Below are positions 18,249-26,923 of a DNA stretch of 64,000 nucleotides, piece after piece; positions within the stretch are counted from its first letter, which is position 1, and every line of letters starts with the position of its first letter. The translations under genes and the position numbers were made by a program. The stretch spans positions 124,001 through 188,000 of the forward strand of contig JANQQP010000019.1 of the NCBI GenBank assembly GCA_028285005.1, written 5' to 3'. Source of the DNA: Dehalococcoidia bacterium. Its GTDB lineage: Bacteria; Chloroflexota; Dehalococcoidia; Lucifugimonadales; Lucifugimonadaceae. The notes beneath the pieces were generated by a model. The model was not told the DNA's origin. It was given only the letters and a program-made list of their open reading frames with translations, and ran no database searches.

Positions 18249-19138
18249 CGCTGGTCCTCCTCAGTCGAATCTCCGAACATCTTGTCCAGTTTCTGCTCGT
18301 AGCTGTGGTAATCGAGATACTCATAGAGTTCGTCTCGAGTCTGCATCTGGCCCACGGAAGATTCCTGGGTGCCGGCGGTACGGATTTCCTTTAGAACCTG
18401 CTCAGCCGCTCTGTTCATGGCCCGAAATGCTGATAGCGGGTAGAGCGCGACATCGACTTGAGCGTCGAGCAACTCCTGCCGGGACATCAGTGGCGTTCTT
18501 CCGAACTCCGTAAGGTTGGCCAGGACCGGCAATCCGGTGGATGACTTAAATCTGGCGTAGTCACTCGGGTCAGTCACAGCCTCCGCGAAGATCATATCGG
18601 CGCCCGCATCGCGGTACGCACTTGCCCTGTCGATAGCGGCGCTGACTCCTTCAGAAGCGATGGCGTCCGTGCGGGCCATGATGATGAAACTCTCGTCGAG
18701 CCTGGCATCCACCGCTGCCTTCAGCCTGTCGCACATCTCTTCGACATCAACAAGCTGCTTGCCTGGCCTGTGCCCACATCGCTTGGCCTGAACCTGGTCC
18801 TCGATATGGACGCCTGCCGCTCCTGCCCTGCCCATTTCGGTGATAGTTCGGCTGATCATGAACGCGGCGCCCCAACCGGTGTCCGCATCTACGAGAAGCG
18901 GCAATTCGCATGCTCCGGTAATTCGCCGCACATCTTCCAACACGTTGTCCAGGGTCGTGATTCCCAGATCAGGGAGTCCATATGACCCTGTCGCCACACC
19001 ACTGCCGGACAGGTAGATAGCTCGATAACCGATCGCCTCGGCCATGACGGCCGCGTACGCATTGACGGCCCCGACTAGTTGAAGAGGTTTCTCTTCATTC
19101 ATCGCTTGCCGGAAGCGTTTGCCGGGGGTTTCAGACAT
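18245..19138 (-). CDS. prpB: Methylisocitrate lyase (isocitrate lyase/PEP mutase superfamily)
   Basis: A 297-residue TIM-barrel lyase splitting 2-methylisocitrate into pyruvate and succinate. Seen are the Mg-binding VDADTGWGAAFMISRTI (about residues 82-98), VHIEDQVQAKRCGHRPGKQ with the catalytic KRCGH loop, and IMARTDAIASEGVSAAIDRA. Other members of this superfamily (carboxyvinyl-carboxyphosphonate mutase, oxaloacetate lyase) share the fold, but KRCGH plus the neighbouring prpC and prpD support PrpB. First gene of prpBCD; no clear ribosome site precedes the ATG. Confidence 0.94.
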   Translation of the reverse strand: MSETPGKRFRQAMNEEKPLQLVGAVNAYAAVMAEAIGYRAIYLSGSGVATGSYGLPDLGITTLDNVLEDVRRITGACELPLLVDADTGWGAAFMISRTITEMGRAGAAGVHIEDQVQAKRCGHRPGKQLVDVEEMCDRLKAAVDARLDESFIIMARTDAIASEGVSAAIDRASAYRDAGADMIFAEAVTDPSDYARFKSSTGLPVLANLTEFGRTPLMSRQELLDAQVDVALYPLSAFRAMNRAAEQVLKEIRTAGTQESSVGQMQTRDELYEYLDYHSYEQKLDKMFGDSTEEDQR

Positions 19139-19205
19139 TGGGTTATGACCTCTGCGCCCGTGGAATGGGCGTTGGGAACCGGCAAGAAGTGTACATCCCG
19201 CCGTA

Positions 19206-20063
19206 CTAACGGGTGACTGCGTCCCAGAACACGACCGGAGCTACCAGCAGCAGCACGACTCCGACAACCATCCTGAGCCTGGCAGGCTCAATTCGGTGCG
19301 TCAGTTTCGAGCCGGTGAACATTCCAACGGCTGCGGTGCTGCCGACAATCGCGACGAGTGTCCAATCGTTTCTGCCTCCGATCAGATGACCGGCGAATCC
19401 CGAAATGCTCACGAGGACCGTGATGATCAGGTTCGTACCGCCTGCGATCGCGGGGTCCATCTTCAGCACCTGAACAAGGGCGGGCATTCGCAGCACCCCG
19501 AGCGCTACTCCGATCGCCCCACCGACGAGGCCGATGACCATTCCGACCGCTCCCTCACGGACCACAGTCTTCTTCGACAGTGTGCCGTCGTACGTTGCCA
19601 GCGCCGCACGCTCAGACGCTTCCACCTTCAACTCGTTATAGGCCTGGACGATCAGCGTGACCGACGACCAGACGAGGAAAACGGCAACCGCGCCGAGCAA
19701 TAGCCAGATCGGTGCTACGTCTGCGAACAGTCCACCAATCAGTGAGCCAATGAACGCCGGAATGCCGAGGAATATGACGACTCTGAATGCGACACGGTTT
19801 TCAAGAATCGCCGGCCATGAACCAGCAAGGGAGCTTATTGCGCTCACCAGTAGATTCGTGCCCGCTGCGACAAGGGGGTCGACGCCGAGCAGGGTCATGG
19901 CTGGCAATCGGATCACGCCGAGTGCGATTCCAACGAGGCCGCCGATGAGTCCTATCGATAGGGAGATGATTCCGAGGCCAACAAGAGTGAGTCCCGACAG
20001 ATCGTCCACTGAACCTGTCGCGGCCACAACCGAATGCGCTGAACTAAACAGCATGCGCGGCAC
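19206..20063 (-). CDS. TauE/SafE (TSUP) family membrane transporter
   Basis: A 285-residue membrane protein with two internally similar halves, each starting with a glycine-rich helix of the family: GLIGGLVGIALGVIRLPAM (about residues 38-56) and GLVGGAIGVALGVLRMPAL (about 178-196). Seven to eight membrane helices are apparent. TSUP proteins export sulfite, sulfoacetate or other small organosulfur anions. It stands 67 bases upstream of prpB on the same strand and 224 bases downstream of the DapA-like gene; its substrate may be a carboxylate related to those genes, which is inference. Confidence 0.9.
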   Translation of the reverse strand: MPRMLFSSAHSVVAATGSVDDLSGLTLVGLGIISLSIGLIGGLVGIALGVIRLPAMTLLGVDPLVAAGTNLLVSAISSLAGSWPAILENRVAFRVVIFLGIPAFIGSLIGGLFADVAPIWLLLGAVAVFLVWSSVTLIVQAYNELKVEASERAALATYDGTLSKKTVVREGAVGMVIGLVGGAIGVALGVLRMPALVQVLKMDPAIAGGTNLIITVLVSISGFAGHLIGGRNDWTLVAIVGSTAAVGMFTGSKLTHRIEPARLRMVVGVVLLLVAPVVFWDAVTR

Positions 20064-20287
20064 ACTCTGTTGCTATGTGATTCCCCTGATGGCGATCAGG
20101 GCTGCTCGGGAGAGTGGATCGGATGTTGGAGAGATTCCAAACGTCCGGTTCCGTGCTCTCTCGAGCCTGGGTACAGATACAGGAACAGTCTTCTGGATGC
20201 TCTTCACTGCATCCATCTGCGCTCGGTCGGCGCTTTGTCAGTTTCGTATGCATTCCAGGGTTGTCAGCCTACTAGACCACGTCGCGG

Positions 20288-21190
20288 CTACTTCGCAAGC
20301 AGATCGAGTTCCTCAAGCTGCTGGTCGATCTCTTTCAGGTGCAGGTCGTCTGGTTTGAGCGCCGGATGTCGGGCATAAGCCGATCCCGGTTCAAAGATTC
20401 CGCGGCGCACCATGATGTGTTTGTAGACCCAGTTCGCCAGTCCCTGGCCTTGAGCGAGGGTTCGAATGATCGTCGAGTACCGGCTGAACTCAGCCGTCGC
20501 AGCATCCTCTTCGCCCGCTTGCCACAGGTCCCAGACCTTCACGAAGACATCTGGCAGCGTCGAACCGGGCATGGTGCCGACGGAACCGCGCCGGAACTCT
20601 TCTAATACAAACGCGCCTCCGGCACCGCCGAACAGAATCAGGCCCGTCCCTTCCGACAGTTGCCGGGTCTCGGCCATCCTGGGCACTGTTGGTGGAGTCT
20701 CCACCTTGATGTAGCACAGGTTCTCGTGTCGCCTGGCGCATTCCGCAGCCATCGCGGGCCCGACGGTTGCCGAGCCCTGGTCCTGTAGAAAGATCGGAAT
20801 GGTCACGGCCTGTGCGATGCGTTCGAAATAGGCGATGTTCTCTTCTTGGACGGTCGGAATGAATGACGTCGGACGGATCATCAAGGCATCAGCGCCAAGC
20901 TCTTCCGCCCTTTTCGAGTAGTGAATCGCAACATCGGTCCCCTCGGCGCCTGTGTTCATCACTACCTTGGCTCGTCCGGCAGCTTGATCGACAACTGCTC
21001 GCAGCACTTCGTCGCGCTCTGCTTCTGTGAGCTTGTAGACCTCGCTGGCGACCGCAATGCCGATACCGTGGACTCCGGTTTCGATGAGCCAATCCACCTG
21101 CTTGCGCAGATCTTCCATGACGATCCGACCCTGTGAGTCGATCGGCATGGAGATGATTGGATAGACACCGGCCATTGTTCGATCGGGCAT
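20288..21190 (-). CDS. DapA/NanA-like aldolase family protein lacking the usual catalytic Tyr
   Basis: A 300-residue TIM-barrel protein of the DHDPS/N-acetylneuraminate lyase family. The Schiff-base Lys is likely the one in CYIKVETPP (about residue 167), and the glycine-rich GGAGGAFVLEEF segment fits the phosphate-side loop. The strand that usually carries the catalytic Tyr (consensus YNxP) reads PIFLQDQGSA, so the Tyr is absent; dihydrodipicolinate synthase activity is therefore unlikely and another 2-oxo-acid lyase or dehydratase reaction is expected. It lies 36 bases after the Na+-pump beta subunit gene, suggesting a shared transcript and that its product or substrate is a 2-oxo acid handled nearby. 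Confidence 0.86.
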   Translation of the reverse strand: MPDRTMAGVYPIISMPIDSQGRIVMEDLRKQVDWLIETGVHGIGIAVASEVYKLTEAERDEVLRAVVDQAAGRAKVVMNTGAEGTDVAIHYSKRAEELGADALMIRPTSFIPTVQEENIAYFERIAQAVTIPIFLQDQGSATVGPAMAAECARRHENLCYIKVETPPTVPRMAETRQLSEGTGLILFGGAGGAFVLEEFRRGSVGTMPGSTLPDVFVKVWDLWQAGEEDAATAEFSRYSTIIRTLAQGQGLANWVYKHIMVRRGIFEPGSAYARHPALKPDDLHLKEIDQQLEELDLLAK

Positions 21191-21226
21191 GATCGTGCTC
21201 CAGACAAAGGGTTCGATTCGGGCGAG

Positions 21227-22426
21227 TTATAGCAGAGTTGGGACTATCGCCACCAGAACTCCGGCCACGGTGGCCGTTCCAATGACTCCTGCGACATTTG
21301 GGCCCATCGCATGCATCAGCAGGAAGTTCTGAGGGTCTTCCTGCCGTCCCATGTCCTGCACCACCCTGGCAGCCATGGGAACTGCCGAAACGCCTGCGGC
21401 TCCGATCATTGGATTCACCGGCGTGCTCGAGAAGACATTCATGAGCTTCGCCAGCATTATCCCGGCGATCGTCGCGGTGATGAAAGCAAACAGGCCGAGG
21501 AAGAAGACTGCGAGGGTTTCAGGCTGCAGGAAGACACTTGCCGGCATGGTGGCGCCGACCGCGAGTCCGAGCAGCACTATGACGATGTTCATCAGGTTGT
21601 CGGCGCCGGATACAAGCCGAGGGACCACGCCGGACTCCTTGATCAGGTTGCCAAGCATCAACATTCCCACTAACCCGATCGCGTCGAAAGCAACCACACC
21701 GACGACGATGGTCGCCAGGATCGGAAACATCACCTTGGTGCGCCTCGAAACCGGCCTAGTCGAGTACTCCATCCGGATGCGGCGTTCTTTCTGGGTCGTG
21801 AAGAAACGAATGACCGGAGGCTGGATGATTGGGACGAGCGCCATATACGAGTAGGCTGCAACCGCGGTCGCTCCAACGATGCTCACTGCCGCAGGATTGA
21901 TGAAGTCCTGGGCAATCTGGTGCATTCGAGTGCCGATGAAGATCGTAGTCGGTCCGTCTGCCCCGCCAATGATGCCTATGGCTGCGGCGTCGGTGAGATC
22001 GAAATCGAACACGTCGAGCATTCCAAGCAGGATGGCGCCGAGTAGCGCGATGAAGACACCTGCCTGAGCTCCGGCGCCCAGTAACAGTGTTTTCGGGTTC
22101 GACAGCATCGGTTCGAAGTCGACTGCCGCGCCGAGGCCGAGGAAGATCAACAGTGGCAACAGGTCGGTTTCAAGACCGGTGTCCTGGATCAGTTTCAGGA
22201 ACCCGACTGGAGCGCCGTCACCACCTTCACTGATCAGCACACCAAGCGGCATGTTGGCAAGAAGGATTCCCATCGAGATCGGGATGAGGAGAAGTGGCTC
22301 TTTTTTCCTGGCGATGCCTACATAGAAGAGACCAGCGGAGATCGCCCACATCGCGATGATTCGCGGGTCATCGCCAATGGCCGTGAAGCCCTTCCAGACC
22401 TCGCTCAGACCTGTCCCGTCATCCAT
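21227..22426 (-). CDS. Na+-translocating decarboxylase beta subunit (OadB/GcdB/MmdB type)
   Basis: A 399-residue integral membrane protein with about ten helices. In biotin-dependent decarboxylases this subunit decarboxylates the carboxybiotin of the carrier and drives Na+ export. The family motif IGIIGGADGPTTIFIGTRM is at about residues 147-165, with the Asp implicated in Na+ and proton handling; PMIGAAGVSAVPMAARV and NFLLMHAMGPNVAGVIGTA near the end are also typical. It follows the biotin carrier gene by 66 bases. No alpha (carboxyltransferase) subunit is present in the window, so the substrate (oxaloacetate, methylmalonyl-CoA, glutaconyl-CoA or other) is open. Confidence 0.94.
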   Translation of the reverse strand: MDDGTGLSEVWKGFTAIGDDPRIIAMWAISAGLFYVGIARKKEPLLLIPISMGILLANMPLGVLISEGGDGAPVGFLKLIQDTGLETDLLPLLIFLGLGAAVDFEPMLSNPKTLLLGAGAQAGVFIALLGAILLGMLDVFDFDLTDAAAIGIIGGADGPTTIFIGTRMHQIAQDFINPAAVSIVGATAVAAYSYMALVPIIQPPVIRFFTTQKERRIRMEYSTRPVSRRTKVMFPILATIVVGVVAFDAIGLVGMLMLGNLIKESGVVPRLVSGADNLMNIVIVLLGLAVGATMPASVFLQPETLAVFFLGLFAFITATIAGIMLAKLMNVFSSTPVNPMIGAAGVSAVPMAARVVQDMGRQEDPQNFLLMHAMGPNVAGVIGTATVAGVLVAIVPTLL

Positions 22427-22492
22427 TTGATCCGCCGATCAATGAGTGACGTGGGCTAAGAACAAACTGGCTGTACATCGACTCCGAGTCCG

Positions 22493-22939
22493 TCAATTTG
22501 CATCGATCTCGATCATCGTTTGACCGTGCTGCACAGAGTCGCCTTCTTCAACCAGCACAGCGGTCACCGTGCCATCCTTGACAGCCGAGATGGTGTTCTC
22601 CATCTTCATCGACTCCATCACGAGGACCGCTTCACCAGCGGCGACCTGTTGCCCGACCGTGACGCTGACGCTGATGATCCTTCCGGGCATAAGTGCCCTG
22701 ATCGAGCCATCGTCGCCTGAGGACGGGGCTGCAGGTCGTGGGGCACTGGCCGGAATATCCGGCCGCTGGGCGGGACGCGGTCTCGGAGCAGGCGTAGAGG
22801 GTGCTGCAGAAGATGCCGATGACGGCAGTTCCACCTCTACTTCTTGTCCGTTGACTGTGACTGTGACGGGACTGGAAGAAACGTCCCCGACAGCAACCTC
22901 GTAGGTCGTGCCTTCGATTGTGATGCGATAGGTCTTCAT
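22493..22939 (-). CDS. Biotin carboxyl carrier protein of a decarboxylase/carboxylase
   Basis: A 148-residue single-domain carrier. Residues 1-40 form a small beta region (MKTYRITIEGTTYEVAVG) common to the carrier subunits of Na+-pump decarboxylases; 41-75 is an Ala/Pro-rich flexible linker; the C-terminal biotinyl domain contains VMESMKMENTISA at about 110-122 with the biotinylated Lys in the MKM motif. Its start overlaps the preceding gamma-like gene by four bases (ATGA). It would shuttle a carboxyl group from a carboxyltransferase to the beta subunit encoded next. Confidence 0.95.
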   Translation of the reverse strand: MKTYRITIEGTTYEVAVGDVSSSPVTVTVNGQEVEVELPSSASSAAPSTPAPRPRPAQRPDIPASAPRPAAPSSGDDGSIRALMPGRIISVSVTVGQQVAAGEAVLVMESMKMENTISAVKDGTVTAVLVEEGDSVQHGQTMIEIDAN

Positions 22940-23301
22940 CGGCCTTGCCCTCGACCTGCCCGCAGATTCGCGGACCGCGCAGACATCTCACGAGAGCGCC
23001 CGGCCGAAACCCAGGTGTTGGATTGTTGCGCCGCGCCAGTCCGCGAGCTGACAGATGTTGATGAGGCGAGCGCGCTGCCATCGGCTTCGGCGAGTGCCAG
23101 GGCCACTGCGATAGCAGCTGCGACATTGGCGTTGTCGGATCCTGATTCCGTCTGGTCTTGGGCTACGGTCGGCGGGGCAGTCGTGGTAGCAGCAGTCGTA
23201 ACTGCCTGCGAAGCCCCTGCTTCCGGGATCAGCGAATCGATACGATCGAAAGCTCTGATCGATAACGCGAGGATGACCAGAACGGCAAAGACGACACCCA
23301 T
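22936..23301 (-). CDS. OadG-like gamma subunit of Na+-pumping decarboxylase, start uncertain
   Basis: A single N-terminal membrane helix (MGVVFAVLVILALSIRAFDR) followed by an Ala/Ser-rich tail, the plan of OadG/MmdD, which anchors the peripheral subunits. The first ATG is in the helix itself. The same frame continues upstream with family-like DGLQLSLIG and is open to 23431, but has no ATG, GTG or TTG; an ACG at 23350-23352 behind AGGGG (23361-23365) would give the usual N-terminus. The real start may therefore be unconventional, or the short form may be used. The tail is low-complexity and poorly conserved, as in the family. Confidence 0.72.
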   Translation of the reverse strand: MGVVFAVLVILALSIRAFDRIDSLIPEAGASQAVTTAATTTAPPTVAQDQTESGSDNANVAAAIAVALALAEADGSALASSTSVSSRTGAAQQSNTWVSAGRSREMSARSANLRAGRGQGR

Positions 23302-23442
23302 TCCGATCAGGCTGAGCTGCAGACCGTCAACTAACAGATCTTGATCGAACGTCGTGTCGTCCCCTGTCGCAGAACGGCCACGGAACCGGTCTGCCGTGGC
23401 CGCTAAGTCCAGATTTGGCGTGCGGAATTATAGCAGCGGTGT

Positions 23443-24546
23443 TTACTCAATATCTTCAACACGAACCGTCGATCTTGCAGTTCCGATGTTTGCCGAGACG
23501 AGTCCGCCACCAGGTGTCGAAAGAGCAGTTGGTCGATACGACAAGTTGACCTGTGTGTCGGTGCCAGCCAGCGAAACAGATGTCTCAGTCGTGACAAGCT
23601 CATCGTAAAGATCGGTCTCCACGAGACTCCTACGACGCTCTCGCATGAGGCGTTGCGCCTCTACGACCGAGACTTCGGCAAAACGAACTGTGGCATCTGG
23701 TCCGGCCTGCGCTAGCAATGGCAGATCGACCGTAGCGACCACGCCGATCTTTGCATACCCGCCTGTCGTTTGCCGGTCAGCGAGCAGGACGATTGGTTTG
23801 CCGTCGCCGGGTACCTGAACGGAGCCAAATACCACGGCATCCGAAACGATGTCGTAGCTGCCTGAGACTGATTCAATGGCCGGGCCATCCAGTCGCAAGC
23901 CTTGCCGGTCCGAACTCTCCGTCACCTTGTAAGGCGATTCGAAGAAGCTTCGCATTCCTGCATCGGTGAATTGGTCCTGTTGTGGACCTGGCACAACGCG
24001 CACCGTGATCTCATCGCCGTAATCTGGTCTGAGCTCGTGTGGCAACTTCGCACCGGCTCGCCGCGACTCCGATCCATCACCGACTGGCAGCCTGTCGCCA
24101 GCAGCTAGTTGTGATCCGGCCAAACCTCCGAGTCCGGATGCGAGGTGAGTGGACCGCGATTCGAGCACCGGCTCAGTGGCGATGCCGCCGTTGACCGCGA
24201 GGTAGGCTCGGAGACCTGCCACTGGCGCTGCAAAACTCAAGGTTGATCCTGCCGGAGCCCAGAACGATTCCCACATCTCAAGCGGCGTGCCATCCAGCGA
24301 AGGTTGAAGATCTCCACCTGTGATCGCCACAAGCGAGTCCTGCGAAAACTGAAACTGAGCGCCGCCAAACGTGACTTCTACGGCGGCGGGGTCGATATCG
24401 TTCCCAACCAGCAGATTGCCGACGAGTAGAGCGTCGCGATCGATGGCACCGCTCTCGGACACTCCGAAACGCTGGAAGCCGGCGCGGCCGGAATCTTGAA
24501 CCAGAGATAGCGCGCCCGGGGCGCGTACGATGAGTTCTCCACTCAC
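23443..24546 (-). CDS. pxpC: 5-oxoprolinase subunit PxpC (KipA/urea amidolyase CT-like)
   Basis: A 367-residue homologue of the KipA half of the allophanate-hydrolase-like/urea carboxylase carboxyltransferase domain, annotated as biotin-dependent carboxyltransferase or 5-oxoprolinase subunit C. The start LIVRAPGALSLVQDSGRAGFQ with GVSESGAIDRDALLVGNLL and the later DRQTTGGYAKIGVV are typical. With PxpA and PxpB it forms ATP-dependent 5-oxoprolinase, turning pyroglutamate into glutamate. The ATG overlaps the pxpB stop by four bases. The C-terminal 50 residues (after about 315) look poorly conserved. Confidence 0.92.
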   Translation of the reverse strand: MSGELIVRAPGALSLVQDSGRAGFQRFGVSESGAIDRDALLVGNLLVGNDIDPAAVEVTFGGAQFQFSQDSLVAITGGDLQPSLDGTPLEMWESFWAPAGSTLSFAAPVAGLRAYLAVNGGIATEPVLESRSTHLASGLGGLAGSQLAAGDRLPVGDGSESRRAGAKLPHELRPDYGDEITVRVVPGPQQDQFTDAGMRSFFESPYKVTESSDRQGLRLDGPAIESVSGSYDIVSDAVVFGSVQVPGDGKPIVLLADRQTTGGYAKIGVVATVDLPLLAQAGPDATVRFAEVSVVEAQRLMRERRRSLVETDLYDELVTTETSVSLAGTDTQVNLSYRPTALSTPGGGLVSANIGTARSTVRVEDIE

Positions 24547-25286
24547 GACGCCGGCTCTGAAGTTTGGATTTCGAGATCACCGGATGCCGCTTGGTTCTCG
24601 ATTTCAAGAAACCGTTCTGTGTCGATGGGCACGAATCGCACGTAGTGTCCGGGCTGCAAGACCGACGGCGGATGCTTCGTGTGATCGAACAGTTTCACCG
24701 GTGTTCTTCCAATCAACTGCCATCCACCCGGAGACGCGCTCGGATACACACCGGTCTGCGACTCGGCTATACCCACAGACCCCGCTGCCACTCGGGTACG
24801 TGGTGTTGCCAGACGTGGAGTGGCGATTCGCGGGTCCATGCCGCCCAGATAGGGGAAGCCCGGAGAGAAACCGATCATGTAGACCCGATAGTCGATGCCT
24901 GAGTGGATCCGAATCACCTCCTCCACGCTTAAGCCAGCGTTGTCAGCGACGGATTCCAGGTCTGGCCCGTGCTCACCGCCGTATGCAGTTGGCAATTCAT
25001 ACACGAAGCGGGGGCGATCGGAGGCCGCGCTGATTGAAGACTCGTGCCTGTCCATCAACTCAGTGAGCTCCGACTTGATCTCGTCGTAGTCAACTTCGAA
25101 CGCGTCGTAGTAGACGAGCAATGAGCGATAGGTCGGCACCAACTCCCTGAGCCACGGCAGTGATGACTCGCCAAGGAGATCGGCCAGCGCGTACACCCGG
25201 TCATTGATCTCGTCGCTGATCTCTGACCCTAACTGGACGCTCACCGCCTGATCGCCAACGGGCAGGATGATGGGGGACTCGGAAAT
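24543..25286 (-). CDS. pxpB: 5-oxoprolinase subunit PxpB (KipI), probable ATT start
   Basis: The KipI-type subunit. Conserved sequence begins IILPVGDQAVSVQLG and includes MIGFSPGFPYLGGMDPR, VAAGSVGIAESQTGVYP and SPGGWQLIGRTPVKLFD. The frame is open to a start at 25427, but that would overlap pxpA by 95 bases and add about 47 residues (rich in Ser, Arg and Cys) unlike the family. AAGGAG at about 25294-25299 lies seven bases before an ATT codon at 25284-25286, giving a 247-residue protein of family length; the ATT start is inference. Gene order pxpA-pxpB-pxpC matches other bacteria. Confidence 0.86.
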   Translation of the reverse strand: MSESPIILPVGDQAVSVQLGSEISDEINDRVYALADLLGESSLPWLRELVPTYRSLLVYYDAFEVDYDEIKSELTELMDRHESSISAASDRPRFVYELPTAYGGEHGPDLESVADNAGLSVEEVIRIHSGIDYRVYMIGFSPGFPYLGGMDPRIATPRLATPRTRVAAGSVGIAESQTGVYPSASPGGWQLIGRTPVKLFDHTKHPPSVLQPGHYVRFVPIDTERFLEIENQAASGDLEIQTSEPAS

Positions 25287-25332
25287 CTGAGAACTCCTTG
25301 GTCGAAGCAGAAGCCCGGAGCGGTCGGCAGGA

Positions 25333-26097
25333 CTAGACGATCTCGGACATCGGCTTGATCTGCACCCCTGCCTGCTCAAGCTCACGCCGCACTGCGCCAG
25401 CCAACTTGACCGCACCGGCTGTGTCACCGTGCAAGCAGATTGAGTCGGCAGCGAAATCTATCTCTGTCCCGTCGACGGCTACTACACGACCTTCAACAGC
25501 AAGCTTGCGTGATCGCTCTATCACCTGAGCTTCGTCGTGCACGACTGCCCCTTTGTGGGATCGGGGCACCAGAGTGCCCTCGCGAGTCACAGCCCGATCC
25601 GCGTAGCACTCCCTTGCGACCCTGACTCCCTCATCGCGAGCGACCTGTTCCCATTTTGACCCGGCAAGAACTACGTGGATCACGTCCGGGTCAATAGACT
25701 TCACGGCCGTCACGATCGCCCTTGCCACCGGCTCATCGTGAACAGCTCGGTTGTATAGCGCCCCGTGCGGTTTCACATGCTGCAGTCGGTGATCTGATGT
25801 GAAGGCCTTGAGCGCGCCGACCTGGTACTTGACGGCGTTGTGAATCTCGTCAGGTGTGAGCGCCATCTCCCTCCGGCCAAACCCTGCAAGGTCCGGGTAG
25901 GCTGGATGCGCACCGATACCTACGCCCGCGGCCTCAGCCAGGGCCACGGTCGTGGCCATCCAATCCGGATCTCCGGCGTGAAACCCGGTCGCAATATTCG
26001 CCGAGGTGATGAAGCGGACGATCTCCTCGTCCATGCCCAGTTTGTACCCGGCGAATGATTCGCCGATGTCAGCGTTGAAATCGATCTCGCCGTTCAT
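25333..26097 (-). CDS. pxpA: 5-oxoprolinase subunit PxpA (LamB/YcsF family)
   Basis: A 254-residue LamB/YcsF protein. The N-terminal IDFNADIGESFAGYKLGMDE and SANIATGFHAGDPDWM carry the putative metal-binding Asp, Glu and His; HVKPHGALYNR (about residues 103-113) and ICLHGDTAGAVKLA near the end are also family marks. With PxpBC it cleaves 5-oxoproline. Leading gene of a minus-strand run that continues through pxpB, pxpC, the Na+-pump subunits and probably the DapA-like gene. Confidence 0.94.
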   Translation of the reverse strand: MNGEIDFNADIGESFAGYKLGMDEEIVRFITSANIATGFHAGDPDWMATTVALAEAAGVGIGAHPAYPDLAGFGRREMALTPDEIHNAVKYQVGALKAFTSDHRLQHVKPHGALYNRAVHDEPVARAIVTAVKSIDPDVIHVVLAGSKWEQVARDEGVRVARECYADRAVTREGTLVPRSHKGAVVHDEAQVIERSRKLAVEGRVVAVDGTEIDFAADSICLHGDTAGAVKLAGAVRRELEQAGVQIKPMSEIV

Positions 26098-26251
26098 GGT
26101 CTGCTGTGGGCCCCAGAGCTTGCGGGTCAGGTCACACCGAGAAAGCCGGTTGCGGATTACCGAGTTCAGGCATCGACTCGAACACTAGCATAAGGGAATC
26201 ACGGAGGCTGGCTGACGACTCTGCAGTCAGAGTCCTTCGTTCTCTTCGTCT

Positions 26252-26890
26252 ATGACTATCGACAACAAGAGCGTCCGACTCCCCGAGGAATTCCTTTCCC
26301 GTATCCGCGCCCTGGAACCGAAATACCTTTCGTCGGACGACCCTCTGCTTCAGTCAGGGTATGACGGCGGAGCGGAACGCTGGAAGCAGGAACGCGGGCC
26401 GATAGTGGAGGCTATCGACCGCGACGGCACGTTCATGAACGTGGGCTGCGCGAACGGTTATCTGCTCGAGTCGATCTGTGCGTGGGCGACTCTACAGAAA
26501 CGATGGCATCTAGTCCCATACGGCGTAGATCTGAATCCCGGCCTGATAGTGGAAGCGATGCAGCGCTGGTCGGGAGTTGCTGACCACTTCTGGGTAGCCG
26601 ATGCATGGGAGTTCGCAGCGCCACTGAAGTTCGATTTCGTCTACTCAACCGTGGACTGCGTTCCGGGCGACCTGCTTGCGGCTTATGTGGCGAGGCTGTT
26701 GGACCGATACGTCAAGCCGGGTGGCCGACTGATCATGGGACACTACGGGAGCAAGGCGAAGCGCGTCTCCCCGATGAATGTAAGTGACGTGCTCGACGAT
26801 TTCGGATTCGCTGTAGCGGGCGCTATGCAGGGCGGAGAGATGCGGGACGACCAGGGTCCGGTGACGAGGTTCGCCTGGTTGGCGAATTAG
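26252..26890 (+). CDS. Class I SAM-dependent methyltransferase, substrate unknown
   Basis: A 212-residue Rossmann-fold methyltransferase. Motif I appears as GTFMNVGCANGYLLESI (about residues 58-74), where the usual Gly-rich loop is MNVGCANGY; the acidic residue of motif II is in YGVDLNPGLIVEAM; the motif III/IV region reads FDFVYSTVDCVPG. It resembles small stand-alone methyltransferases with no assigned substrate. It is divergent from pxpA and convergent with the barstar gene. Confidence 0.82.
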   Translation: MTIDNKSVRLPEEFLSRIRALEPKYLSSDDPLLQSGYDGGAERWKQERGPIVEAIDRDGTFMNVGCANGYLLESICAWATLQKRWHLVPYGVDLNPGLIVEAMQRWSGVADHFWVADAWEFAAPLKFDFVYSTVDCVPGDLLAAYVARLLDRYVKPGGRLIMGHYGSKAKRVSPMNVSDVLDDFGFAVAGAMQGGEMRDDQGPVTRFAWLAN

Positions 26891-26923
26891 CCCGGCTCGA
26901 AATCACTGCTAGCGAACTTAGAT

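Noticed and set aside
20064-20287. Possible small gene between the TauE-like and DapA-like genes
   Set aside because: The short open frames show no family sequence or ribosome site.
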